A DNA stretch of 15,633 nucleotides, from assembly GCA_964551015.1 (NCBI GenBank), contig CAZKBP010000068.1:1-15633 (forward strand). Reading direction: 5' to 3'. Each line of letters opens with the position of its first letter. Within the stretch, counting starts at the first letter, position 1. This DNA comes from CAZKBP01 sp964551015. Lineage in GTDB: Bacteria; Bacteroidota; Bacteroidia; Cytophagales; Microscillaceae. The position numbers and the translations under genes were made by a program. The notes beneath the pieces are model-generated. The model searched no databases, was not told the DNA's origin, and saw nothing but the letters and a program-made list of their open reading frames with translations. This document shows positions 7,839-15,576 of this stretch, one piece after another.

Positions 7839-8183
7839 TTTATCGAGAGATTAAAGTGATGAATAAATAGATTTTAAACTGTTATTTTCCCTGATGTTTG
7901 TTGTTAATCTCTCTGATGGTCTAAAATCTCTGATCTGAGCTGATAAAATAAAGTTCAAACCTGTTGATAAGCTCGATCTGGCACTTCTGAACATAGGTTA
8001 TTCAGAATAGGAAGGCTCTATGGTGAGTTAAATGATATGACCAAATGAAGGCAAGCCGCCTTGCAGGTTTTTGCTGAGCTATCTGAAAGCCGAAATGCAG
8101 TTTAGTTTGGATAAACCTCTATGGTTACTTGTTTTTAAGGGACTTACACATATTTTGTGTAGTTTATCATCATAATTCTCGTC
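7839..8183. promoter_or_regulatory. Divergent intergenic region between toxin operon and sensor kinase
   Basis: These 345 bases separate the starts of the TssO-like gene (minus) and the kinase (plus), so promoters for both must lie here. A perfect 10-bp inverted repeat (GAGAGATTAA at 7845-7854, TTAATCTCTC at 7904-7913, 49-base spacer) sits just upstream of the TssO-like start. A further ATCTCTGATC-like copy follows at about 7926. A small hairpin (GCAAG-CCGC-CTTGC) is at 8051-8064. No convincing TAnnTTTG box was found for the minus-strand operon. No small gene is seen. Confidence 0.6.
8128..8161 (+). promoter_or_regulatory. Candidate Bacteroidota promoter with overlapping inverted repeat
   Basis: CTTG at 8128-8131 and TATTTTG at 8151-8157 are 19 bases apart, close to the TTTG-N19-21-TAnnTTTG pattern of Bacteroidota sigma-70 promoters. 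Initiation would fall about 20 bases before the kinase ATG at 8184. The -7 box lies inside a perfect inverted repeat, TACACA-N5-TGTGTA at 8145-8161, a natural place for a repressor site. The -7 match is one base short of consensus spacing. Confidence 0.35.
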
Positions 8184-10454
8184 ATGATGGATAAAAATAG
8201 AGATAGTATGAGTTTTATCAAACAGTGGCAATATTGGTTGGCAAACGGGTTAGTAATCTTGGTGGTGCTGATTTATTTTTTGTTCATTTATATGCCAGCC
8301 CAAGATGATCTACCCAAGGGTGTCATAGAAAACGACACTATATCCATCACTACCGACAAGCTCAGGGAAGGTTTTACTTTAAATAATTATAGAATTAAGA
8401 TGAAGTTTGGTGATAATCTCCAATGGACTAAACCAAGTTACACCGACTCGTCTTGGCAGCAAGCATTTCCGCTCTTGAGGTTAGATACTAAAAATGAAGC
8501 AAATGAAATCAATCAAGGTATAGTATGGTTGAGACAAAAATTTATTTTTGATGAGTCTTTTCAAAATACATTCATCAACCTTTCAGTCAGGTATTGGCAA
8601 GGTGCGGCTGAGATTTATTGGGATGGAGAGCTAGTGCAAGCTTACGGTTCGGTAGCAAGCCGACTCGATCAAGAGCAGATTTTCCAACCTCAATTTATCA
8701 AGTTTCCAGTCAGGGTGGACAAATCGGGCGTACATACTCTGGTAGTTCGTTTTTCCTATCATCATGCCTTATCATATGCTCGGCTCGGGAAATATCTTGA
8801 TTTTATTCCAATAGGTAAATCATACGAGAAAAATCCTTTGGAAATTCAGTTGTGGAATAATCAAAATAATACTTCTACGATACAAGGTGTAAACGAGAAA
8901 ATTGACAGTCACCGTAAGCAATGGCTAATTGCAGGGATCTGCCTGGCTTTGACCTTATTACACTTGTGTTTGTATATTTTTTATCAGGAGTATGTTTCTA
9001 ACTTATATTACAGCTTTTTTTTAGGCTCTTGGGGATTATACGTGCTAATTAGTTCTATTCTGTATAGTATTCATCAACCTGATTTATTGTGGGAGTGCCT
9101 ATTCATCTTGAATGGAATCAATCTAACATTGCTCCCGTGGTGGTACTTAATGTTCATCACCAGTGTGTCCAGAGGAAGTCAGCCTTCTTTTTTTGCATGG
9201 TATTTAATATTGGCTCTAGTGCATCTTTTGTTATTAATCACAGCTAGTTATCTGGAATGGGGCTCTGATCTTGTACATTTCCTATCTTTTACTTATCTGG
9301 TAATTTTTTTTAGTAGAGGTATTTGGATGATGCTCCCACTATTTGGTCAGGAATCAAAGGGTAGAAACGTACTCGGCTTGTCGGCTTTGGCTTTTTTTCT
9401 ACTGATCTGTTTGAATGGTTTTTTTGAAGCCAAGCTTAATTATGGAATTTGGCTCTTAGCTCAAGTATCTCTGCCCTTAGGTATGTCACTGTATACTGGG
9501 AAAAAAAGTGGGAGCATTGCCAGAGAGCTTCAAATTCAATTGGAGAAAGTAAGGCAATTATCCAAAGAAAAAGAGGTGATGTTGAAGAACCAAAATCAAG
9601 TTTTGGAAGAAGAAGTAAATAAAAAAACGGCTGAACTGGAAGAGGCTTTCCAACAACTAATTCAACAGGAAAAAATGGCAGCCTTGGGTATTATGACAGC
9701 CGGTATCATGCATGAGGTCAAGAACCCTTTAAACTATCTGCTTCTAAGCTCTACTAATCTCAGAGAGAATATTACAGACATCCTTACCGTGTTAAAAGCA
9801 TTCGAAGATATTAAGCCGGATAATATAATAGAGAAAATGGCGCAAATTGATAGTTTAAAAGAAGAATACAGCTTTGATTTAGCGATCAGAGAAGTTTATC
9901 ATCAATTGACTGCCATCGAGAAAGGAGGGCGTAGAGCGGATCAAATCATTCAAGACTTAGCCATATTCTCGAGACGAGATGAAAGCTTCAAGAAAACATC
10001 TCGAATAGAGGAAGTCATTGAGGTTGCCCTCACGCTTCTAGGCGAGAGGTTTAACAAAAATCAGAATATCAGCATTATTAAAGATTTTGGCCTGCTTCCG
10101 CCGATTGAAATCTACCCTGGAAAACTCAGCCAAGTTTTTGTAAATATTCTCGCTAATGCACTGGATGCCATTGGTAGTGCTGGTGTAATTACTATTAAGA
10201 CACGCTCATTATCGGATAAAGAGAAATACGATTACCCGAATAATCGTATTCTAGTTTCTATCCAAGACAATGGACACGGAATCCCCAAAAATATTCAGGA
10301 TAAAATATTCGACCCTTTCTTTACTACTAAGGAGGTAGGAAAAGGTACAGGCTTAGGTTTGTCGCTTAGCTATGGGATTGTCCAAGAACACCAAGGAAAG
10401 ATAGAACTTAGGAGCACAGAAAGCGAAGGGAGTGAGTTTAGAGTTTATCTTTAG
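8184..10454 (+). CDS. 7TM-DISM-type membrane sensor histidine kinase
   Basis: The 756-residue product is an inner-membrane kinase. A membrane anchor spans about 20-38. Residues 60-215 form a periplasmic beta-rich jelly-roll-like domain ('TDSSWQQAFP', 'WLRQKFIF', 'IYWDGELV') of the carbohydrate-binding type found in 7TMR-DISM receptors. About seven hydrophobic segments follow at 247-437. A coiled coil (445-495) leads to the HisKA H-box with phospho-acceptor His510 in 'HEVKNPLNYL', then the HATPase domain: N-box N654/N658 in 'VNILANALDAI', G1 'DNGHGIP' at 695-701, F-box 'FDPFFTTKE' and G2 'GKGTGLGLS' at 719-727. All catalytic motifs are intact. It has no receiver, so phosphate must go to a separate regulator; the hybrid at 14277-15341 is one candidate. 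ATG codons at 8187 and 8208 are alternative starts. The ligand is unknown. Confidence 0.92.
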   Translation: MMDKNRDSMSFIKQWQYWLANGLVILVVLIYFLFIYMPAQDDLPKGVIENDTISITTDKLREGFTLNNYRIKMKFGDNLQWTKPSYTDSSWQQAFPLLRLDTKNEANEINQGIVWLRQKFIFDESFQNTFINLSVRYWQGAAEIYWDGELVQAYGSVASRLDQEQIFQPQFIKFPVRVDKSGVHTLVVRFSYHHALSYARLGKYLDFIPIGKSYEKNPLEIQLWNNQNNTSTIQGVNEKIDSHRKQWLIAGICLALTLLHLCLYIFYQEYVSNLYYSFFLGSWGLYVLISSILYSIHQPDLLWECLFILNGINLTLLPWWYLMFITSVSRGSQPSFFAWYLILALVHLLLLITASYLEWGSDLVHFLSFTYLVIFFSRGIWMMLPLFGQESKGRNVLGLSALAFFLLICLNGFFEAKLNYGIWLLAQVSLPLGMSLYTGKKSGSIARELQIQLEKVRQLSKEKEVMLKNQNQVLEEEVNKKTAELEEAFQQLIQQEKMAALGIMTAGIMHEVKNPLNYLLLSSTNLRENITDILTVLKAFEDIKPDNIIEKMAQIDSLKEEYSFDLAIREVYHQLTAIEKGGRRADQIIQDLAIFSRRDESFKKTSRIEEVIEVALTLLGERFNKNQNISIIKDFGLLPPIEIYPGKLSQVFVNILANALDAIGSAGVITIKTRSLSDKEKYDYPNNRILVSIQDNGHGIPKNIQDKIFDPFFTTKEVGKGTGLGLSLSYGIVQEHQGKIELRSTESEGSEFRVYL

Positions 10455-10459
10455 TCGTA

Positions 10460-11332
10460 TCATTCACAAACTAAATCATGATCGAACTCTTCCTTCAGCC
10501 AACGTCTGAGATTAATCTGGTCCATTCTAGCCTCATAAAACAGGTAAAGAAAGTTAAGTATAGTTTTACAAGGCTTATCTTTTTCTTTAATGTAGTACGC
10601 GATGGCTTCACGGACATCTTCGGTAGCACCAAATACAGGATGGAACATTATTCCCGACCCAAAAACCTTTTGGCCATTCTGATAAGCTCCGAAAGTGATT
10701 CTTTCTAAACTATCTGGACTAACGAAGTCTCCCTTTACTTCAAAAAGGTTAGGGGTAATCGTGAAAGACTGGTTACTACCCGTCAGTTTTTTAAATATCC
10801 TCTGACCCTTGTGATAATATACAATGTAAAAATAATCATCTTCGGCAAAGTTGAATTCACCGGGAGCTAGGGAGTAGATACCTCGATCCATGATAAGAAA
10901 TTTATTAGGTGCTAGTGCCGGTCCGTGCGCTCTTACGAATGCTGGCATCTCAGATTTTTTTATAAATTTTTTTTCCCCAGCTTTGAATTGGAATAGAGGC
11001 GCTAGGTAAGTGATCAGTTTGTAAAATGGAGATTTTAATTTGGGGGAAGCGACTCGGGGGTTCTTAGGAGAAATTTTAATTTCTTTATTGTTTACTTTAA
11101 AGATCACACTTTGGCTTTCTTTACTAAAAACACAAATATCCTCAGACGAGATCACGTAGCTTTGGCCAGGCTCCAACTTTATCCTTTCAATCCCTGAACT
11201 GGTTGAAGTCTTTTCCAAATAAATCGCATCTCCGCCTGAAAGCTGAATATGCTTGCAGTAAAATCTCTGAGTTTGAGCTAGGGTGAAGCTAGTCTGAGTG
11301 AATATAATCAGAAAACAAATAAATCTAAACAT
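10460..11332 (-). CDS. Exported protein of unknown function
   Basis: The 290-residue product begins with a clear signal peptide (MFRFICFLIIFTQ, ending TLAQ at residues 17-20), so it is likely periplasmic or surface-exposed. The mature part is beta-rich at first ('IERIKLEPGQSYVISS', 'IFKVNNKEIKI'), with a middle section carrying 'GPALAPNKFLIMDRGIYSLAPGEF'. The C-terminal third is helical and charged ('DVREAIAYYIKEKDKP', 'LRRWLKEEFDHD'). The first part vaguely recalls the surface-sensor domains placed beside caspase or CHAT genes, but I do not recognise a family. Its stop is only 5 bases from the stop of the sensor kinase on the other strand. Its start is divergent from the caspase-containing operon, so the two may be co-regulated from 11333-11582. 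Confidence 0.75.
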   Translation of the reverse strand: MFRFICFLIIFTQTSFTLAQTQRFYCKHIQLSGGDAIYLEKTSTSSGIERIKLEPGQSYVISSEDICVFSKESQSVIFKVNNKEIKISPKNPRVASPKLKSPFYKLITYLAPLFQFKAGEKKFIKKSEMPAFVRAHGPALAPNKFLIMDRGIYSLAPGEFNFAEDDYFYIVYYHKGQRIFKKLTGSNQSFTITPNLFEVKGDFVSPDSLERITFGAYQNGQKVFGSGIMFHPVFGATEDVREAIAYYIKEKDKPCKTILNFLYLFYEARMDQINLRRWLKEEFDHDLVCE

Positions 11333-11413
11333 AACAGTAGTCTTACCATGTCAAAACCTTGAACTGGAAAAAGAGTTCTTTTTCTAAAAAAAATGTGGTT
11401 GTTTTTTTATTAA

Positions 11414-11443
11414 CAAAATTAAAAATTTATCTTGTAATAGAAA
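11414..11443 (-). promoter_or_regulatory. Candidate promoter of the exported unknown protein
   Basis: Read on the minus strand, 11421-11414 is TAATTTTG, a full match to TAnnTTTG, and 11443-11440 is TTTC, one base off the TTTG -33 element, with 18 bases between. Transcription would start near 11407, giving a leader of about 75 bases before the ATG at 11332. Confidence 0.45.
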
Positions 11444-11529
11444 GAAGGGTGATGTCATAAGAATTTCGTAAATAAAATTTAGGTTTCTGTTTTTCACCAT
11501 CTTAATTCTCAACTATACCAAAAATGTAA

Positions 11530-11547
11530 TATTATCACGAGATAATA
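11530..11547. promoter_or_regulatory. Perfect inverted repeat upstream of the caspase operon
   Basis: TATTATC-ACGA-GATAATA has 7-bp arms and a 4-base spacer and ends 35 bases before the ATG at 11583. The position suits an operator or a 5' leader hairpin. It is AT-rich, so chance pairing is possible. Confidence 0.35.
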
Positions 11548-11582
11548 CAAATTTTGTTATTTCTTTTCATTCATCAGGTGCT

Positions 11583-12434
11583 ATGCGAAAAAGATTTACT
11601 ATTCTTTTCATTTGGGCTGGACTGTCTAGCTCTCAGTTCCAAGTTTTTGCTCAAAGGGAGGATTCTTCAGCCAGAGATTCTGTAACTATTAATAACCGAG
11701 CCATTGCCCTTTCACAAGATACTTCTTTCTCCATCAAAGAGATTCATTATATCAATGATGCAATTATTAAGATCATCTATAATCTTGATGTACCTACTCA
11801 TTATTATGGTGGGAAGAGAAGAAGAGGACGCTATCATATTAAATCGTTTTACTCAGATAACAACGGTTTTTCTTATGTTCCCATGGATTCCATTTTCTCT
11901 ATTCGTCAAAAAAACTTCATCATCCCCAATACATTAAATGATACAATCATGTGGTTTCCCGAATTTCCACCGGGAGAAGATTTAGCATCATATCAATATC
12001 TACTAACAGCTGAATACGATTACCAATCCGAGCTAGATTGGTATCTGGAGAGAGGGGGACCTAAAAATGCTCTCAGTTCTATCATTCCTGGATTAGGCAA
12101 TCAAAAATTCAAACCTCGGAAAAAATATTGGTGGTTAGGCATAACCACAGGCACACTAAGCTTACTGGGTGCAGGCTACTGGACGCTAAAAAGTGCTAAT
12201 AATCTATATCAAGATCAATATAGAAACGCCTCTGACCCTGCGTCTGCTCATAATCTCTATGAGAAATATTTAAACAGAAAAAAAACCGCTCGCTGGTTAT
12301 TAGGGGCGGGACTCTTGGTCTGGACAGTTGACATTTTGCAAGTAGCGATCCGAGGTTTTATCAACAAAAACAGGATCAAGAAACTTCAAAAGAAACGAAA
12401 CTTAGCAAAGAAACGAACTTCTCTTTTTAATTAA
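11583..12434 (+). CDS. Exported membrane protein with DUF5683-like C-terminal domain
   Basis: The 283-residue product has a signal peptide ending FAQ (residues 22-24). Residues 50-146 fit a beta-sandwich seen before DUF5683-type domains in Bacteroidota ('AIIKIIYNLDV', 'YHIKSFYSDNNGFSYVPMDSI', 'DTIMWFPEF'). Then comes the 'LSSIIPGLGNQKFKP' entry (164-178), two membrane segments at about 183-203 and 238-256, and a very basic Lys/Arg tail (262-279), which by the positive-inside rule should face the cytoplasm. The 'IPGLG' motif followed by paired membrane helices is what I associate with DUF5683. No catalytic residues are evident. It is the first gene of a three-gene plus-strand run with a lipoprotein (51 bases downstream) and a caspase, and may anchor or scaffold them at the membrane (inference). 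Confidence 0.75.
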   Translation: MRKRFTILFIWAGLSSSQFQVFAQREDSSARDSVTINNRAIALSQDTSFSIKEIHYINDAIIKIIYNLDVPTHYYGGKRRRGRYHIKSFYSDNNGFSYVPMDSIFSIRQKNFIIPNTLNDTIMWFPEFPPGEDLASYQYLLTAEYDYQSELDWYLERGGPKNALSSIIPGLGNQKFKPRKKYWWLGITTGTLSLLGAGYWTLKSANNLYQDQYRNASDPASAHNLYEKYLNRKKTARWLLGAGLLVWTVDILQVAIRGFINKNRIKKLQKKRNLAKKRTSLFN

Positions 12435-12485
12435 ATCTCTAGGGAAAGGAGATCTGGGTACTATAAATATATTTTATTCTATCTC

Positions 12486-13238
12486 ATGAAACAATCCATC
12501 TACTTATTCTTGATTTTCATGTTTGCCTGTGGTGAATGTGATGAGCCATTGAATGACTGCGATCGCCTAAATCTGTTATCCACACCTGAACTCTTAAGTA
12601 GGACTACCAGCAGCCTTTTTTTAGAAACAAAGATTATAGATTTATCAGGTGATCCAACTGATTTTGGCTTTACTTGGTCTATTAATCCCGCACCAGCTAT
12701 TGAAAAAGGCTCGGCACGTACCCCATCGCAAGAAGCCACTGGTGGATTCAACGAAAATCGTTTTAGACTATCAATCAACAACCTACAGCCTGATACGGAA
12801 TATTTTGTCCGCCCTTTTGTTTTTGTAAATAACAATATTAGACCAAGCTATGGGGATGAGATGAGCTTTCGGACTAGTTCCGTTAATTTAAACCCTAACG
12901 TTTTGATACAGGTCACGACAGGTGCTGTATCTGCTATAAGCTCTGATCGGGCACGCGTAGAAGGAGAGATTAGGAATTTAAGTAGCGATAGTATCGTAGA
13001 TCATGGCTTCTGCTGGTCAGCCCAAAACGAATTGCCTACTCTGATAGATTCAACTCTTGCACTTGGCTCCTTACAGGTATCGAGTACGCAGGTATTGAGT
13101 ACGTTTGAAAAAGAGCTTACCCAGTTATCTCCTAATACTACTTATTTCGTGAGAGCTTACGCCAAAATAATGGTAAGTGGTCAGGAATCTACTATCTATC
13201 ACATGGGGAACACGGAATTCAAAACATCCAGTAATTAA
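12486..13238 (+). CDS. Lipoprotein with two fibronectin-III-like repeats
   Basis: The 250-residue product starts with a short lipoprotein signal; the lipidated Cys is probably Cys15 in 'MFACGECDEP', with a relaxed lipobox (Met at -3). The acidic residues right after the Cys resemble the Bacteroidota surface-export signal. Two related units follow. Unit one, about 30-130, carries 'DFGFTWS', 'INNLQPDTEYFVRPFVF' and 'SFRTS'. Unit two, about 140-247, carries 'DHGFCWS', 'LTQLSPNTTYFVRAYAK' and 'EFKTS'. This is the FN3-like repeat found in many Bacteroidota surface proteins, usually for protein-protein or polymer contact. It sits between the DUF5683-like gene and the caspase (12 bases to the GTG), so it is likely co-translated and may present substrate or partner to the protease. 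No enzyme motif is seen. Confidence 0.8.
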   Translation: MKQSIYLFLIFMFACGECDEPLNDCDRLNLLSTPELLSRTTSSLFLETKIIDLSGDPTDFGFTWSINPAPAIEKGSARTPSQEATGGFNENRFRLSINNLQPDTEYFVRPFVFVNNNIRPSYGDEMSFRTSSVNLNPNVLIQVTTGAVSAISSDRARVEGEIRNLSSDSIVDHGFCWSAQNELPTLIDSTLALGSLQVSSTQVLSTFEKELTQLSPNTTYFVRAYAKIMVSGQESTIYHMGNTEFKTSSN

Positions 13239-13250
13239 AATATAGAAATA

Positions 13251-14126
13251 GTGAGAATATTTATACTTTTCTTTGGCATTAGCTTAGCCAACTATCTTTT
13301 AGCACAAAATGATGATAAGCGTATAGATGCCATAGCAACTAACTCTGTCAATGTCCCCATTATTATCGTCAACGACGTGAAAGATTTGACCGCCGTGATA
13401 GGGAAATTTCATTTATTACTGGTTGCTTGCAAGGATTATAAAAACTCCCACTTGGAATCTCTCGATAACCCCATTAAGGATGCAAAAAAGCTGAGAGATA
13501 CACTTACTAAAAATTACCATTTTGATTCTGTAAAATTTTTAGAAAATCCTGTCAAAGAGGATGTGATGAAGGTAATGGATTCCCTGTCCAAGAAGTTAGG
13601 TGAAAAAGACAACCTAGTGATTTTTTATACAGGTCACGGGGAATTCAATACCAAAAATAACTTGGGCTATTTACAGCTATGCGATGCAAAGAAAGATATT
13701 CCTAAAACTTGGCTTTCTAATGACGAGTTGCTTGATAAAATTTGGCAGTTTAAGGTAAGGAAGACACTTTTGATTTTAGATTGCTGTTTCTCTGGAGGGA
13801 TCCTCAAGCAAAAAGGAAAAGCTGAATCTGAGGAGATATCTAATTTTGAATCCTTTATGTATGAACAACTCACTACACCAAGTAGTACCTGCTTTGTCAG
13901 CACTGGTCAAGATATAGAACTTGATGACGGGGTCTTTGTTAATGAATTAACGAAGGTTTTGTCCAAATATAAGAGAAAGCTTCTCGAGTTCAATGATGTT
14001 ACCTACTGGGTTATTAATAGAATGAAATTCCTAGAAAGCTCTAATAAACCTTATTATGGCGTATTACCATTACTCGGAAGAGGAAAACACGAACTCGGCT
14101 CTGATTTTGTTTTGGTGAGAAAATAG
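13251..14126 (+). CDS. Exported caspase-fold (C14) cysteine protease
   Basis: The 291-residue product uses a GTG start; no ATG in frame would keep the N-terminus. Residues 1-19 read as a signal peptide (MRIFILFFGI, ending LLAQ), so the enzyme should act outside the cytoplasm. The caspase-like domain begins near 52 ('FHLLLVACKDY', 'LDNPIKDAKKLRDTL'). The catalytic His129 is in 'IFYTGHGE' (124-131) and the nucleophile is Cys179 in 'LILDCCFSGG' (174-183), aligned with the D-x-C-x-S-G motif of metacaspases and orthocaspases; Cys178 precedes it. The dyad is intact. It is short for the family: no WD, TPR, CHAT-partner or other C-terminal domain, and only about 30 residues before the fold. It is last in a run with the FN3-like lipoprotein and the DUF5683-like protein. 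The substrate is unknown; Arg/Lys cleavage is typical of metacaspases, but the pocket cannot be assigned here. Confidence 0.88.
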   Translation: MRIFILFFGISLANYLLAQNDDKRIDAIATNSVNVPIIIVNDVKDLTAVIGKFHLLLVACKDYKNSHLESLDNPIKDAKKLRDTLTKNYHFDSVKFLENPVKEDVMKVMDSLSKKLGEKDNLVIFYTGHGEFNTKNNLGYLQLCDAKKDIPKTWLSNDELLDKIWQFKVRKTLLILDCCFSGGILKQKGKAESEEISNFESFMYEQLTTPSSTCFVSTGQDIELDDGVFVNELTKVLSKYKRKLLEFNDVTYWVINRMKFLESSNKPYYGVLPLLGRGKHELGSDFVLVRK

Positions 14127-14158
14127 ATAGATATGCACTCAATCCTATTTTGTTTACT

Positions 14159-14264
14159 AGCCAATCCAAGGTAAAACCAAAACTCCTCTACAATCCGTAA
14201 GTCAGTATATTCCGTGAGCTGAACAAGCCTTTGGCTGCTAGCAGTCGTATAGGTTAGATTGGCT
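14159..14264. repeat. Inverted repeats between convergent caspase and hybrid kinase genes
   Basis: The 150 bases between the two stop codons contain AGCCAATC at 14159-14166 and its complement GATTGGCT at 14257-14264. Between them are a hairpin AGCC-TTT-GGCT (14226-14236) and the palindrome CTGCTAGCAG (14235-14244). There is no clear T tract, so a role as a bidirectional terminator is possible but weak. Confidence 0.3.
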
Positions 14265-14276
14265 CAAAAGTTAGCA

Positions 14277-15341
14277 CTATTTATTGAAATTGAATGCACA
14301 GCGAAAGCGAGCCCCTGAGCTATCACGTTGAGGTTTTGAAATTTCAAAGCCCCCTCCACAAATAGAACAGATGAGTCGAACAATGTAAAGCCCGATACTG
14401 TTTTTCGGTTCGGACTGGAAATAATCTTCCTCACAAACGTTTTCTGGTAGACCTACACCATTATCAATATATTCCAGTAAGTAACCCAGAGCTGACTGCT
14501 TCTCCAATTTAATAGTAATAGACGGTTTCTCTATATCTTTAAAGGCGTACTTGAGAGAATTGTTGATAAATTCATAAACGATAAAACCCATTAAGTAGGC
14601 CTGTTTTTGGGGTAACGCCGTTTCGTGAGTATCTATTGAGATTTGAATCTGAGGGACTTCTCTAAAGTATATTTCTCGGAGTAACCTGCTTATCTCCTCA
14701 AAGTATTTTTTTAGATTCACTTCTTCATTTGCCTCATCAGCATAATGTAGCTGGTGATGAATACTCGCTAAATTCATGATTTCATTTTCAAGTTCAGCAA
14801 ATGCTTTCTCAGCGGGAGAACCTCTGAACTTACGAGTTTGAATACGTACCGTAGCCCCGAGATGGCTGAGTTTATTAATAATCCGATGGTGCATTTCTTT
14901 TAAAAGTAAAGAGATCATCATATTTTTATGATTGAGTTCCTCGGTTCTTTCGGCTACTTGATCGTATAGCTTGGTAGCTTCCCGTAGGATCTTATCGTGC
15001 TTATCAGAAGTCCAGGGTTTTTGTATATACTGATAAATTTGTCCTTGATTAATCGCTTCAATAATTGCTTCTGAGTCGGTAAAAGCAGTGAGTAAAATGC
15101 GAATAGGCAGAGGGAATGAATCTTTAATTTGAGCAAAAAATTCCACTCCAGTCATCTCTGGCATACGCTGATCAGTAATAACAATCTTAATTCTATTTCC
15201 TTCTCTTTTAAGTATTTCTACACCCTCTTTACCCGAAGCAGCCAAGAAAACTCTATATTTCCTCCTGAGTGCAGCAGACATTTGTGAACGATTCTCCTCT
15301 TCATCGTCAATATACAGAATTCCATTTAAGTCCTTTGCCAT
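14277..15341 (-). CDS. Receiver + HisKA_2-type histidine kinase hybrid
   Basis: The 354-residue product is soluble. Residues 1-125 are a receiver domain: acidic pair D12-D13, phospho-acceptor Asp57 in 'ITDQRMPEMTG', Thr85 and Lys108 ('QKPW'). A short coiled coil (125-145) leads to an 'LLKEMHHRIINKL' segment (146-158), the HisKA_2 dimerisation motif, with His151 or His152 as acceptor. The HATPase domain follows: N-box 'EFINNSLKYAF' (257-267), G1 'DNGVGLP' (293-299), and 'NSIGLYIVRLI' (314-324) as the G2 region. The receiver-first order, with no DNA-binding output, suggests a relay: a membrane kinase phosphorylates Asp57, which tunes the kinase half towards another regulator. The 7TM kinase at 8184-10454 is a plausible donor (inference). 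It converges on the caspase gene. Confidence 0.9.
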   Translation of the reverse strand: MAKDLNGILYIDDEEENRSQMSAALRRKYRVFLAASGKEGVEILKREGNRIKIVITDQRMPEMTGVEFFAQIKDSFPLPIRILLTAFTDSEAIIEAINQGQIYQYIQKPWTSDKHDKILREATKLYDQVAERTEELNHKNMMISLLLKEMHHRIINKLSHLGATVRIQTRKFRGSPAEKAFAELENEIMNLASIHHQLHYADEANEEVNLKKYFEEISRLLREIYFREVPQIQISIDTHETALPQKQAYLMGFIVYEFINNSLKYAFKDIEKPSITIKLEKQSALGYLLEYIDNGVGLPENVCEEDYFQSEPKNSIGLYIVRLICSICGGGFEISKPQRDSSGARFRCAFNFNK

Positions 15342-15576
15342 AATTACTTATCATCAAAATCTAGGTGTCTTAATATAGGTAAAAAAGGGGTTTTTCATAG
15401 AGGAATCGCTTTACAGTTTTTTCAGAATATAGAAGAAACTCAGAATTTTTTGTAAAAGCTCTAAAGAGGGACTATTTTCAACCTAAAAATTACCTTGTAT
15501 TCTGTTAAAACCCAAAAATCCCAGTCAACTTCCTGCTCGGAAAGCTAACTGGGATGGGGCTGAGTGTAAATTAGTC
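15342..15576. other. Intergenic region before the hybrid kinase gene
   Basis: These 235 bases lie upstream of the hybrid kinase start and downstream of a minus-strand gene entering from the right. Besides the terminator at its right end, it is AT-rich. TAGATTTTG on the minus strand at 15361-15353 resembles a -7 box but would leave almost no leader, so I do not assign a promoter. Confidence 0.5.
15507..15555 (-). terminator. Strong hairpin terminator
   Basis: On the minus strand, arms ATCCCAGT (15555-15548) and ACTGGGAT (15525-15518) pair perfectly. The stem continues inward with G-U pairs through AGCTTTC/GGAAGTT to about 16 bp around a 6-base loop, followed by TTTTTGGGTTTT. It lies about 20 bases past the stop of the gene at 15577-15633 and points left, so it closes that gene and insulates the hybrid kinase. 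Confidence 0.8.

Larger units (their letters stand above)
11333..11582. promoter_or_regulatory. AT-rich divergent promoter region
   Basis: These 250 bases lie between the minus-strand exported protein and the plus-strand caspase operon and are strongly AT-rich, with A or T runs at 11385-11430. They should hold the promoters of both. A good -7 box was found only for the minus strand. For the plus strand the best I see is TAGGTTTC at 11480-11487, without a convincing -33 partner. Confidence 0.55.

Noticed and set aside
12461..12485. Separate promoter for the lipoprotein gene (TATATTTT)
   Set aside because: It would leave about a 10-base leader, and the spacing fits one operon with the gene upstream.
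14127..14276. Rho-independent terminator for the caspase operon
   Set aside because: Short hairpins exist, but none is followed by a T tract.
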